Assembly (NCBI GenBank): GCA_024641835.1
Contig: JAHECH010000323.1
Location: 1 to 5,679, forward strand
DNA: 5,679 nt
Direction: 5' to 3'
Source of the DNA: Deltaproteobacteria bacterium
GTDB lineage: Bacteria > Desulfobacterota > DSM-4660 > Desulfatiglandales > HGW-15
The position numbers were made by a program, and so were the translations under genes. Below are positions 1-5,130 of this stretch, piece after piece; the first letter of the stretch is position 1; the number at the start of each line of letters is the position of its first letter. Below the pieces are notes generated by a model that was given only the letters and a program-made list of their open reading frames with translations, was not told the DNA's origin and ran no database searches.

Positions 1-190
1 TGCCAAGGTCCATCAGCCAGAGATAAAGGGCTTTATACCCGAGGGATCCTGCGCTGTAGGTGGTCGGCCGGCCGGTCCCTCCACCCCCTGTTCGCCATGC
101 CTCCCAGGCCATCAGGCCATATGCCAGGATGAAAACGAAAGTGCAAAGGATCATGATTTTCAGCCAGGCTGGAAAACTTCCGAACCTCAT
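1..190 (-). CDS. DUF4350-domain membrane protein, N-terminal part (runs off the left edge)
   Basis: Reading leftward from the ATG at 190-188 gives 63 open codons to the window edge with no stop. The protein begins MRFGSFPAWLKIMIL and has one hydrophobic segment at about residues 10-31, likely a membrane anchor. After it comes a Gly-rich linker and then YSAGSLGYKALYLWLMDLG. The pattern of a small-residue turn followed by a K-A-L-x-x-L helix matches the start of DUF4350 proteins as I know them. Its ATG overlaps the stop of the upstream DUF4129 gene in an ATGA arrangement, so the two are very likely translationally coupled. DUF4350/DUF4129 pairs commonly sit in clusters with a MoxR AAA+ ATPase and DUF58 proteins, which would be expected just left of this window. 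The biochemical function of the family is unknown. The domain call rests on this short N-terminus and on the neighbour. Confidence 0.72.
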   Translation of the reverse strand, partial: MRFGSFPAWLKIMILCTFVFILAYGLMAWEAWRTGGGGTGRPTTYSAGSLGYKALYLWLMDLG

Positions 191-1191
191 GAGGCGGCCT
201 CCATTTGACTCAACCACTCCTTGCATTTGCGAAATGACTCTTCTTTCGGCTTTCCCAGCCCGTACCATGCCTCTTCGTAAAGATCGATCAGTTGTCTGAG
301 GGCGTTGCGTCTTTCCTCCGATCCTTCCACCCGCGCAAAGTGTTCCTTGTTTGTTGCCTCCCGTCGATAGACCCACCAGCCTTTTCCATGGCCCTCCACG
401 AGCACGGAGACAAAGAACGATCGAATGGCTTCACGAAAAGCGCCTTCCCGGGCCTTTCTATCCGCCTCAGCACGCAAGGTTTGCCAGCCCACCTCTGGGG
501 TTCGTATCGCGACAGAAGCGTGCTTCATCTTACGTCGCTCCCATCGCCAGCCGAGGGACCCTGCTGAACGCAGAATCCACGCCACGAGGATGATTCCTGT
601 AAAAACAAGCACTCCGTAGACCGCGTACGGAATCCATCGCAGCCGGACTCCCTCTATGGCACCCATGTGCTCGCGAAGCCATTCCATGAGCCGCATCAGC
701 AGATCCTTCAAATAAGCCCGCCATGCAGGGGGCTCCGTTTCCTGCAAGAGTCGAAATTCCCTCGCACGGTAGACTTGATCGAGGCTCGCCCTGCTTTTCG
801 GCCACTCGGATGTCGTCATTGGGGACTCTCTCTTCTCCCATGCAAGCTGCTCTGAAAGAGCCCTCAGGTATTCCAGAAGCTTCTTCCTCCCATCAGGAGA
901 GATCCCGGCTTCGTTGATCCATTGACGCGTGGTGTTTCCGTCCACCTGAATGACCTCCCCCCTCGCATTGGTAACACTGAACTCAGGGGGAAACCATTCC
1001 TCAAGTGTTGCCATCTCTTCACCTTGAACCTTCCCCTCTCTCGATTGGAGCAGGTTTACGCCATCGCTCACTCGAGATCGGTATTCTTCAAGAGAAAGGG
1101 AATTGGCCCAGACATTTGCCGCAAAAGACAGGAGAAGAAGGAAGACGAAAGAAGCATAGGCCTGGGTTCTCTGGAATAGATTTAGTCTCAT
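187..1191 (-). CDS. DUF4129-domain membrane protein
   Basis: This is a 334-residue protein. A hydrophobic N-terminus with an AxxxWAN-like end at about residues 12-30 looks like a Sec signal peptide. A polar, probably periplasmic region follows (about 31-185), then one transmembrane helix at about 186-209 (IPYAVYGVLVFTGIILVAW). A basic stop-transfer stretch (RRKMK) puts the C-terminus in the cytoplasm. Residues about 245-315 show the DUF4129 pattern: an AFREAIRSFFVSVL helix, a R-x-x-T-N-K-E-H segment and a LRQLIDLYEEAWYG helix. Family function is unknown; members usually occur with DUF4350, MoxR and DUF58 genes, and the next gene here is indeed DUF4350-like. The ATG at 1191 is chosen because no other ATG, GTG or TTG lies in frame within the preceding intergenic stretch. 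No good Shine-Dalgarno sequence precedes it. It lies 44 bp downstream of the exporter gene and could share its transcript. Confidence 0.85.
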   Translation of the reverse strand: MRLNLFQRTQAYASFVFLLLLSFAANVWANSLSLEEYRSRVSDGVNLLQSREGKVQGEEMATLEEWFPPEFSVTNARGEVIQVDGNTTRQWINEAGISPDGRKKLLEYLRALSEQLAWEKRESPMTTSEWPKSRASLDQVYRAREFRLLQETEPPAWRAYLKDLLMRLMEWLREHMGAIEGVRLRWIPYAVYGVLVFTGIILVAWILRSAGSLGWRWERRKMKHASVAIRTPEVGWQTLRAEADRKAREGAFREAIRSFFVSVLVEGHGKGWWVYRREATNKEHFARVEGSEERRNALRQLIDLYEEAWYGLGKPKEESFRKCKEWLSQMEAAS

Positions 1192-1235
1192 GATTCGCTG
1201 GAAAATCCGTAGGTAACTTGCTGCAGTATTTTTCG

Positions 1236-2216
1236 CTACTTTCTTTTTGTTCGAATCATTGCAGGTGCCATTTCATCCTGTTCTTGCTGGAACTGAAGAA
1301 GGATGACGGCTGCGATCACGAGTGTTCCCCCTATCATCTGGAGAAAAGCCATTTTCTCTCCTAGAGCAAAAAAGGCGATGAACCCAGCAGATATGGGCTC
1401 CAGTGTTGCAGTGATGCTTGCTCGAGTAGCCCGGATGTAGTTCACTCCCATAAAGAAAAGGCCAAAGGGCAGTACCGTTCCCACGACCGTGATGTAGAGC
1501 AACCCCATCCATTGGACCACGCTGAATCTGACGGTGAGGTAATGAAAAGGAGGATAAATGATGTGCCACGTCAATGCTGCAAAAGCAAGGGCATAGAAAA
1601 GGATGGTCCAGGGCTGATACCGGTGCATGGCCCGTTCTCCCAGAAGGGTGTACCCCGCGAAAGTGATCGCAGAGATCAACCCCCCTGCAATCCCCAGTCG
1701 ATTCATCTGGAGGAGTTGCAAATTGTATCCTCCGACGACCAGGTAACATCCACTCAGTGCGGAGAACAGAGCGATCAGTTTGATGAAGGTGAGCCGCTCT
1801 TTCCAGAAGCACATGGAAAAAACGGCCACAAAAATGGGAGCGAGATACTGAAGCAGGATGGCGGCAGCGACTTGGATCTTGCTGATGGTGTAGAAGTAGG
1901 ATCCTTGAACCAAGGCCATGGCCACAGAGCCGAGAATAAAGAAATATCCTACATCCCTCCTGCGGATTCTGAAAGCATCCCTGGCAAGAACAGCAAGGAC
2001 GAGCGCCAGCAGAGCTGAACCAAAGGTAACGCGAATCTGGGTCACTTCGAAAGGGCTCACCCCCCCTTGAAAAAGGGCTTTCCCAGCTGTACCGGAGGAG
2101 GCCCACATCACAGCGGCCATGATAACGTACACGTATCCCTTGATGGTGCTCACTCTTGCTGAAATTATTGATTCTCCTGAATGGATGTTCAACATCGTTC
2201 CTGACATTTTATTCAA
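1236..2216 (-). CDS. EamA-family (DMT superfamily) inner-membrane exporter
   Basis: This 326-residue, very hydrophobic protein has about ten membrane helices arranged as two EamA repeats, at about residues 28-161 and 174-309. The two repeats carry equivalent signatures: LQYLAPIFVAVFSMCFWKERLT near the end of the first and TLEPISAGFIAFFALGEKM near the end of the second. Family members are drug/metabolite transporters that export amino acids, their derivatives or other small metabolites; the substrate cannot be read from sequence. The start is the TTG at 2216-2214. It overlaps the thioesterase stop (TTGA) and has a GGAG Shine-Dalgarno at 2225-2222 with 5-base spacing. ATG codons at 2207 and 2195 are possible alternatives but sit too far from that GGAG. 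The long hydrophilic N-terminus before helix 1 (about 25 residues) would be shortened by those starts. A short basic tail (RTKRK) ends the protein on the expected cytoplasmic side. Confidence 0.92.
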   Translation of the reverse strand: MNKMSGTMLNIHSGESIISARVSTIKGYVYVIMAAVMWASSGTAGKALFQGGVSPFEVTQIRVTFGSALLALVLAVLARDAFRIRRRDVGYFFILGSVAMALVQGSYFYTISKIQVAAAILLQYLAPIFVAVFSMCFWKERLTFIKLIALFSALSGCYLVVGGYNLQLLQMNRLGIAGGLISAITFAGYTLLGERAMHRYQPWTILFYALAFAALTWHIIYPPFHYLTVRFSVVQWMGLLYITVVGTVLPFGLFFMGVNYIRATRASITATLEPISAGFIAFFALGEKMAFLQMIGGTLVIAAVILLQFQQEQDEMAPAMIRTKRK

Positions 2217-2647
2217 GATGGCTCCATCGGGTCATGCCTAATGACCCGAAATGTCGCTTGTCCCAAGGCGACAAGTTGATTGTCCACGTCATGGATCTCA
2301 CCGCGGACGAAAGTCAGACGGCCTGTCTCGTGCGTGATTCGGGCAACGCAGGTGAAATGATTCCCTTTTGCGGGAAGGGTGTACTGGATGTCCGCGTGGA
2401 TGGTTGTGCAGTTTTGCCCGCCCTCCAGGCTGGAGAAGATGGCGACTGCCATGGTTGTATCCATCAGGGTGAAGAGGATACCGCCGTGGGGTTGACCCGG
2501 AAAAGGCCAGCAGATATTGGGGTTGGGATCTAAACTGGAACGTGCTTCGCCATCGACAGCTTTCTCAATCCTGATACCAATGGTGGCGTAAAGGGGGTTG
2601 TTATTTACGTAACGGATAAATTCCTCTGTGAATTCCATGAGCAACAC
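2213..2647 (-). CDS. PaaI-type hotdog-fold acyl-CoA thioesterase
   Basis: This 144-residue protein is the usual length for a single-hotdog thioesterase. Residues 52-69 (QPHGGILFTLMDTTMAVA) match the PaaI/YbgC-like active-site helix. HGG at 54-56 forms the turn that contacts the thioester, and D63 aligns with the catalytic acidic residue of PaaI (HGG...AD in E. coli PaaI). The following strands (IHADIQYTLPAKGNHFTCVARITHETGRLTFVRGEIHD) are typical of the hotdog sheet. Members hydrolyse aryl- or medium-chain acyl-CoAs in the cytoplasm, often to rescue CoA from dead-end thioesters; the specific substrate here is unknown. The frame opens with GTG at 2647 and has an ATG three codons later at 2638. 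Neither has a convincing Shine-Dalgarno, so the start is uncertain by three residues. It is the first gene of the minus-strand run and overlaps the exporter gene by 4 bp, suggesting co-expression. Confidence 0.9.
   Translation of the reverse strand: MLLMEFTEEFIRYVNNNPLYATIGIRIEKAVDGEARSSLDPNPNICWPFPGQPHGGILFTLMDTTMAVAIFSSLEGGQNCTTIHADIQYTLPAKGNHFTCVARITHETGRLTFVRGEIHDVDNQLVALGQATFRVIRHDPMEPS
2222..2225 (-). promoter_or_regulatory. Shine-Dalgarno deciding the TTG start of the EamA exporter
   Basis: On the minus strand GGAG (2225-2222) is followed by the five bases CCATC and then TTG (2216-2214). This spacing is good for TTG but would be 14 bases for the next ATG at 2207, which favours the TTG start. 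The site lies inside the last codons of the thioesterase gene, so the exporter is probably translated by coupling. Confidence 0.6.
2227..2249 (-). repeat. Perfect 9-bp inverted repeat (hairpin) next to the exporter ribosome binding site
   Basis: TCGGGTCAT (2227-2235) and ATGACCCGA (2241-2249) are perfect reverse complements separated by five bases. In the minus-strand transcript the hairpin ends one base before the GGAG Shine-Dalgarno of the exporter gene. It lies within the last codons of the thioesterase (IRHDP region). It has no U-tract after it, so it is not a Rho-independent terminator. It could shape translation initiation or mRNA stability at the gene junction; that role is inferred. 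Confidence 0.6.
2253..2272 (-). repeat. Second, imperfect inverted repeat adjacent to the first
   Basis: GTCG plus CTTG on one arm pairs with CAAG plus CGAC on the other, with one bulged base and a three-base loop, over 2253-2272. It sits three bases from the 9-bp hairpin at 2227-2249, so the end of the thioesterase mRNA can form two consecutive hairpins. Both lie in coding sequence, so chance and codon constraints cannot be excluded. Confidence 0.4.
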
Positions 2648-2683
2648 GACGATTGGGGCTATCGTAAGGAAGAATCGAATGAG

Positions 2684-2696
2684 CGGGTATCACCCG
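2684..2696. repeat. Small perfect palindrome in the thioesterase leader
   Basis: CGGGT (2684-2688) and ACCCG (2692-2696) are perfect reverse complements around a three-base centre. The palindrome lies between the predicted minus-strand -10 element and the thioesterase start, about 37 bases upstream of the GTG. It could be a short leader hairpin or an operator half-site pair. No U-tract follows in either direction, so it is not a terminator. Confidence 0.4.
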
Positions 2697-2717
2697 TCAA
2701 CTTTCAGAATTTCACAC

Positions 2718-2746
2718 TTTTTACATTCCTCTGCCCTTGTAGTCAA
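2718..2746 (-). promoter_or_regulatory. Candidate sigma-70 promoter for the thioesterase/exporter run
   Basis: On the minus strand TTGACT (2746-2741, five of six matches to the -35 consensus) is followed after 17 bases by TAAAAA (2723-2718, four of six matches to the -10 consensus). Transcription would start near 2711, giving a leader of about 64 bases before the GTG start at 2647. The call rests on consensus and spacing only. Confidence 0.45.
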
Positions 2747-2780
2747 TAAGAAAACCCTCCTGAGAGATGCACAGGGTCGT

Positions 2781-2796
2781 GATGTCCTGACACATC
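2781..2796. repeat. Operator-like inverted repeat GATGT-N6-ACATC
   Basis: GATGT (2781-2785) and ACATC (2792-2796) are reverse complements separated by six bases. Nested in them is the palindrome TGTC-CT-GACA (2783-2792). The 16-bp span is a common size for a dimeric regulator's operator. It lies between the two divergent candidate promoters, upstream of both. No regulator gene is present in the window to pair with it. Confidence 0.35.
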
Positions 2797-2858
2797 GAGT
2801 CGGCGGAGAAGCTTTCCTGCGACTCTGTCCGCCTCAACTCAACGGCAGCCGACGACTC
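2797..2858. repeat. Cluster of overlapping inverted repeats with alternative pairings
   Basis: GAGTCG at 2797-2802 can pair with CGACTC at 2820-2825 or with CGACTC at 2853-2858. GTCGGC at 2799-2804 can pair with GCCGAC at 2848-2853, and GGCGGA at 2802-2807 with TCCGCC at 2828-2833. The left arm is shared, so these foldings are mutually exclusive. The block ends exactly where the candidate plus-strand -35 hexamer begins (2859). It lies upstream of both candidate promoters, so if they are right it acts as DNA (protein sites or cruciform) rather than in either mRNA. Confidence 0.4.
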
Positions 2859-2887
2859 TTGAGATTGTAAGTAGCTGGCGTTAAAAT
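2859..2887 (+). promoter_or_regulatory. Candidate sigma-70 promoter for the TauE/SafE gene
   Basis: TTGAGA (2859-2864) matches five of six -35 consensus bases. After exactly 17 bases comes TAAAAT (2882-2887), which matches five of six -10 bases. Transcription would start near 2894, leaving a leader of about 88 bases before the ATG at 2982. This is the best promoter match I found in the window. Confidence 0.55.
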
Positions 2888-2971
2888 ACGTATCAATCTT
2901 CTTAGGATTAGAAAGACGCCCCTTCAGCCGATTGATTGAGAGCCTCTTAGACTCTTGAATTTTGACTTCCC

Positions 2972-2977
2972 GAGGTG
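2972..2977 (+). promoter_or_regulatory. Shine-Dalgarno deciding the ATG 2982 start
   Basis: GAGGTG precedes the ATG at 2982 by four bases (six if counted from the GAGG core). It is downstream of the alternative TTG at 2955 and so supports the shorter, 318-residue TauE/SafE protein. Confidence 0.65.
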
Positions 2978-2981
2978 TCCT

Positions 2982-3938
2982 ATGTATTTCCCAACATCAG
3001 GTGTTGAAGTCTCACCCTTGATCCCTCTTGCGGTCTCCTTTGTGGTTTCTTTCTTCACTTCCATGGGAGGAGTCTCTGGCGCTTTTCTTCTCCTTCCCTT
3101 TCAGGTGAGCGTACTAGGGTTCACAAGCCCTGCTGTGAGTTCCACGAACCTTGTCTTTAACATTGTTGCTATACCCAGCGGGGTTTACCGATATATCAGG
3201 GAAGGGAGGATGACGTGGCCTGTCGCTTGGGTCACCATCTTCGGAACTCTTCCGGGGGTCTTTATTGGAGCCATCATCAGGATCAAGTACCTTCCAGATC
3301 CGAAGCGGTTCAAGTTGTTTATGGGGTGCGTTCTCCTCTACATAGCACTGAGACTTCTCCTCGATCTTAGGGGAAAGATCAACCAGGAGAGATCAAAGGC
3401 CAAAGAAATAGAAGATAGATTCAGGGAAAGGTCTAGGGAGATGAGGAAGGCACTTGGGACAGGTGAGATGCAGAATCCTGTCATCAGTACTTTACGGTTT
3501 TCTCTGACTGAGTGTGTTTACGAGTTCTATGGTGAACATTTTTCCTTCAATACGGTTAGCCTTTTCGCCCTTGCCTTTGCCGTGGGAATTGTAGGGGGCA
3601 CATACGGCATTGGCGGAGGAGCGATCATCGCTCCTTTCCTCGTTGCAATTTTCCATCTTCCCATTTACACCATCGCAGGAGCAGCTCTACTCGGAACCTT
3701 TCTTACTTCTATTGCGGGGGTGATTTTCTACGCGATGATCGCTCCCCTCTATGCCCACACAGGACTCTTAATTGCTCCTGATTGGATGCTCGGCGCCCTT
3801 TTTGGTGCAGGGGGTTTCTTAGGCATGTACTGCGGTGCCCGCCTGCAGAAATACTTTCCCGCAAGATTGATCAAGTTGGTGCTCGCCCTCACCATTCTTT
3901 ATCTTGGTATGAGCTACCTCTTGACTTTGTTCCACTAG
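2982..3938 (+). CDS. TauE/SafE (TSUP) family transporter, putative sulfite/organosulfur exporter
   Basis: This 318-residue inner-membrane protein has about eight helices in two repeats. Each repeat starts with the family's Gly-rich signature: SMGGVSGAFLLLPF (about 27-40) and GGTYGIGGGAIIAPFLV (about 205-221). TSUP proteins move sulfite, sulfoacetate, thiosulfate or other sulfur compounds across the membrane; the exact substrate is not readable. A highly charged segment follows helix 4 (about 130-160, rich in Lys, Arg and Glu, probably a helical coil). With the stretch to about residue 190 it makes the protein longer than the roughly 250-residue norm. The ATG at 2982 is preferred because GAGGTG at 2972-2977 gives a good Shine-Dalgarno. 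The same frame opens earlier at a TTG (2955, nine residues more) but without comparable support. A good candidate promoter lies at 2859-2887. The gene is monocistronic here and converges on the tungstate transporter genes. Confidence 0.9.
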   Translation: MYFPTSGVEVSPLIPLAVSFVVSFFTSMGGVSGAFLLLPFQVSVLGFTSPAVSSTNLVFNIVAIPSGVYRYIREGRMTWPVAWVTIFGTLPGVFIGAIIRIKYLPDPKRFKLFMGCVLLYIALRLLLDLRGKINQERSKAKEIEDRFRERSREMRKALGTGEMQNPVISTLRFSLTECVYEFYGEHFSFNTVSLFALAFAVGIVGGTYGIGGGAIIAPFLVAIFHLPIYTIAGAALLGTFLTSIAGVIFYAMIAPLYAHTGLLIAPDWMLGALFGAGGFLGMYCGARLQKYFPARLIKLVLALTILYLGMSYLLTLFH

Positions 3939-3999
3939 CACAAACTCTAGCGATGTGGTCAATGACCTCCCCTTTACTTCCCCTTCCCGCTCTGTGGAC
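3939..3999. other. Convergent intergenic gap without a recognisable terminator
   Basis: This 61-base gap separates the stops of the TauE/SafE gene and the tupC-like gene. It contains only an 11-base palindrome (GGTCA-A-TGACC, 3957-3967) whose loop is too small for a strong RNA hairpin as written, and a pyrimidine-rich run. No GC-rich stem with a T-tract is visible in either direction, so termination may be Rho-dependent or the transcripts may overlap. Confidence 0.5.
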
Positions 4000-5130
4000 T
4001 CAGGAGAGGCGGCCCTTCTGTTCGTACCCAACGCCCATCGCACGTCGGATGACATGGACCGCCGCGGCGTCGAAGGAGGCAAGCGCCTCAGCCCCTTCTT
4101 TCAAATGAAGGGCTGTTAGAGCATGGGTTGGGACATAGGCCACCAGCGGGAATCCGCAGTTCAGGCGAACCTTATGATAAGGACCCATTGATGTGATCTT
4201 CTCGACCTTCCCTCGGAGCGTGTTCTTCCCGCTCGCTGGATCTCCGGGAGCCGTGTTCCAGAGGGTCACATTCTCAGGCCTAATGCATAGGACGACCCCT
4301 TCTCCTGGATCCATATTCCCGACTGCTTCGATGTCCTGTCCTGAAACAGAGGCAATCAAAGTGCTGCTGTTCCTCTGGGTCACTTCAGCATGGAGAATGG
4401 TCTCAACCCCCACTAAGGATGCCACAAACTCGTTGACGGGGTGATTCATCACCTCTTCACATGAACCAGTCTGTAGTATCTCCCCGCCGTTCATCACCCC
4501 AACCCGAGTGGCGAGGCGGAAAGCCTCGGCACGGTCATGGGTGACAAAAATCGTGGTAATCCGCGTCTCTCGAAGGACTTGGGCCAGGTCCTCGATCAAA
4601 GCCTCCCGCATGATCGGATCAAGGGCTGAAAAGGGTTCATCCAGAAGCAGGACCTCAGGATTCGTGGCAAAGGCTCGGGCGATGCTTGCCCTGCGGGCCT
4701 CACCCCCTGAGAGGGTTCGCGCCGAACGATCCTTCAGGTGGGCAATCCCGAACCGCTCCAGGGCCCTCCTTACGATCGGTTCGATCTCCTCCTTTTTCAT
4801 TCGCCGGATCTTCAGGCCGCTCGCCACATTGTTGTACACCGTCGTATCAAAAAGGAGAGGCTCCTGGAGGATCATGGCAAGCCTCCTTCGGTACTGAAGC
4901 ACGGAGATATCCGCGCCAATCTTCCGGCCTCTGAAAAAGATCTCACCTCGAGAGGGTTTCAGCAGAGCGGACAGGGCTTGAAGAAGAGTGCTCTTGCCTG
5001 CACCGTTTGGACCGATGAGGACAAAAATCTCCCCCTCACCCACAGAGAAATGTGGGACGTTCAGGATCAGGGATCCTCCTCTGAGGACCTGGAGATCCTT
5101 GGCTTCGAATACAGGCAAGGAAGTGCTCAT
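4000..5130 (-). CDS. tupC: Tungstate (or molybdate) ABC transporter ATP-binding protein, TupC type
   Basis: This 376-residue ATPase would sit on the cytoplasmic face of the membrane and power oxyanion import. All ABC motifs are intact: Walker A GPNGAGKST (40-48), Q-loop Gln89, signature LSGGE (140-144), Walker B LLLDEP (161-166) with catalytic Glu165, D-loop SALD (168-171) and switch His198. A regulatory extension follows at about 240-376. It includes LCIRPENVTL (281-290) and a TOBE domain (about 303-363, LRGKVEKITSMG to the final VHVIRR), a fold that binds oxyanions in ModC-like proteins. The adjacent permease is of the TupB kind, which favours tungstate over molybdate; sulfate or phosphate are less likely. 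The ATG at 5130 overlaps the permease stop (ATGA) and has GGGAAAGG about five bases upstream. The gene ends the operon and converges with the TauE/SafE gene across 61 bases without a clear terminator. Confidence 0.9.
   Translation of the reverse strand: MSTSLPVFEAKDLQVLRGGSLILNVPHFSVGEGEIFVLIGPNGAGKSTLLQALSALLKPSRGEIFFRGRKIGADISVLQYRRRLAMILQEPLLFDTTVYNNVASGLKIRRMKKEEIEPIVRRALERFGIAHLKDRSARTLSGGEARRASIARAFATNPEVLLLDEPFSALDPIMREALIEDLAQVLRETRITTIFVTHDRAEAFRLATRVGVMNGGEILQTGSCEEVMNHPVNEFVASLVGVETILHAEVTQRNSSTLIASVSGQDIEAVGNMDPGEGVVLCIRPENVTLWNTAPGDPASGKNTLRGKVEKITSMGPYHKVRLNCGFPLVAYVPTHALTALHLKEGAEALASFDAAAVHVIRRAMGVGYEQKGRLS

Larger units (their letters stand above)
2648..2981. other. Divergent intergenic regulatory region
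   Basis: This 334-base stretch separates the leftward thioesterase gene from the rightward TauE/SafE gene. It is the only gene-free stretch over 300 bases here. It holds a candidate sigma-70 promoter for each direction (2718-2746 minus, 2859-2887 plus). Between them is a block rich in inverted repeats (2781-2858), and a small palindrome lies at 2684-2696. An 80-codon frame across part of it, opening on GTG at 2628, has no ribosome binding site or recognisable content and overlaps the thioesterase start, so I do not call it a gene. Confidence 0.7.

Noticed and set aside
1512..2018. 168-codon open frame antisense to the EamA exporter
   Set aside because: It is a shadow of the real gene: the composition is highly polar and low-complexity, there is no family resemblance, and the opposite frame is a clear ten-helix transporter.
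1273..2106. 277-codon minus-strand frame inside the exporter gene
   Set aside because: It is an out-of-frame reading of the same region, rich in Cys, His, Ser and Arg, with no membrane pattern or motif.
2684..2696. CGGGT/ACCCG palindrome as an intrinsic terminator or attenuator
   Set aside because: It has only five base pairs and no T-tract follows in either direction, so it is kept only as a small repeat.
2721..2736. Minimal start-stop reading frame (ATG TAA behind GAGGA) upstream of the thioesterase on the minus strand
   Set aside because: It overlaps the predicted -10 element, so it would not be in the transcript if that promoter is correct.
2628..2870. 80-codon plus-strand open frame in the divergent intergenic region, opening on GTG
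   Set aside because: It has no Shine-Dalgarno or recognisable protein content, it overlaps the thioesterase start in antisense, and it runs through the inverted-repeat block.
2955..2981. TTG start giving nine extra residues on the TauE/SafE protein
   Set aside because: No well-spaced Shine-Dalgarno precedes it, whereas GAGGTG is correctly placed for the ATG at 2982.
3957..3967. Palindrome GGTCAATGACC as a bidirectional terminator
   Set aside because: The stem is short, the loop is too small unless it opens to a 3-bp stem, and no T-tract follows on either strand.
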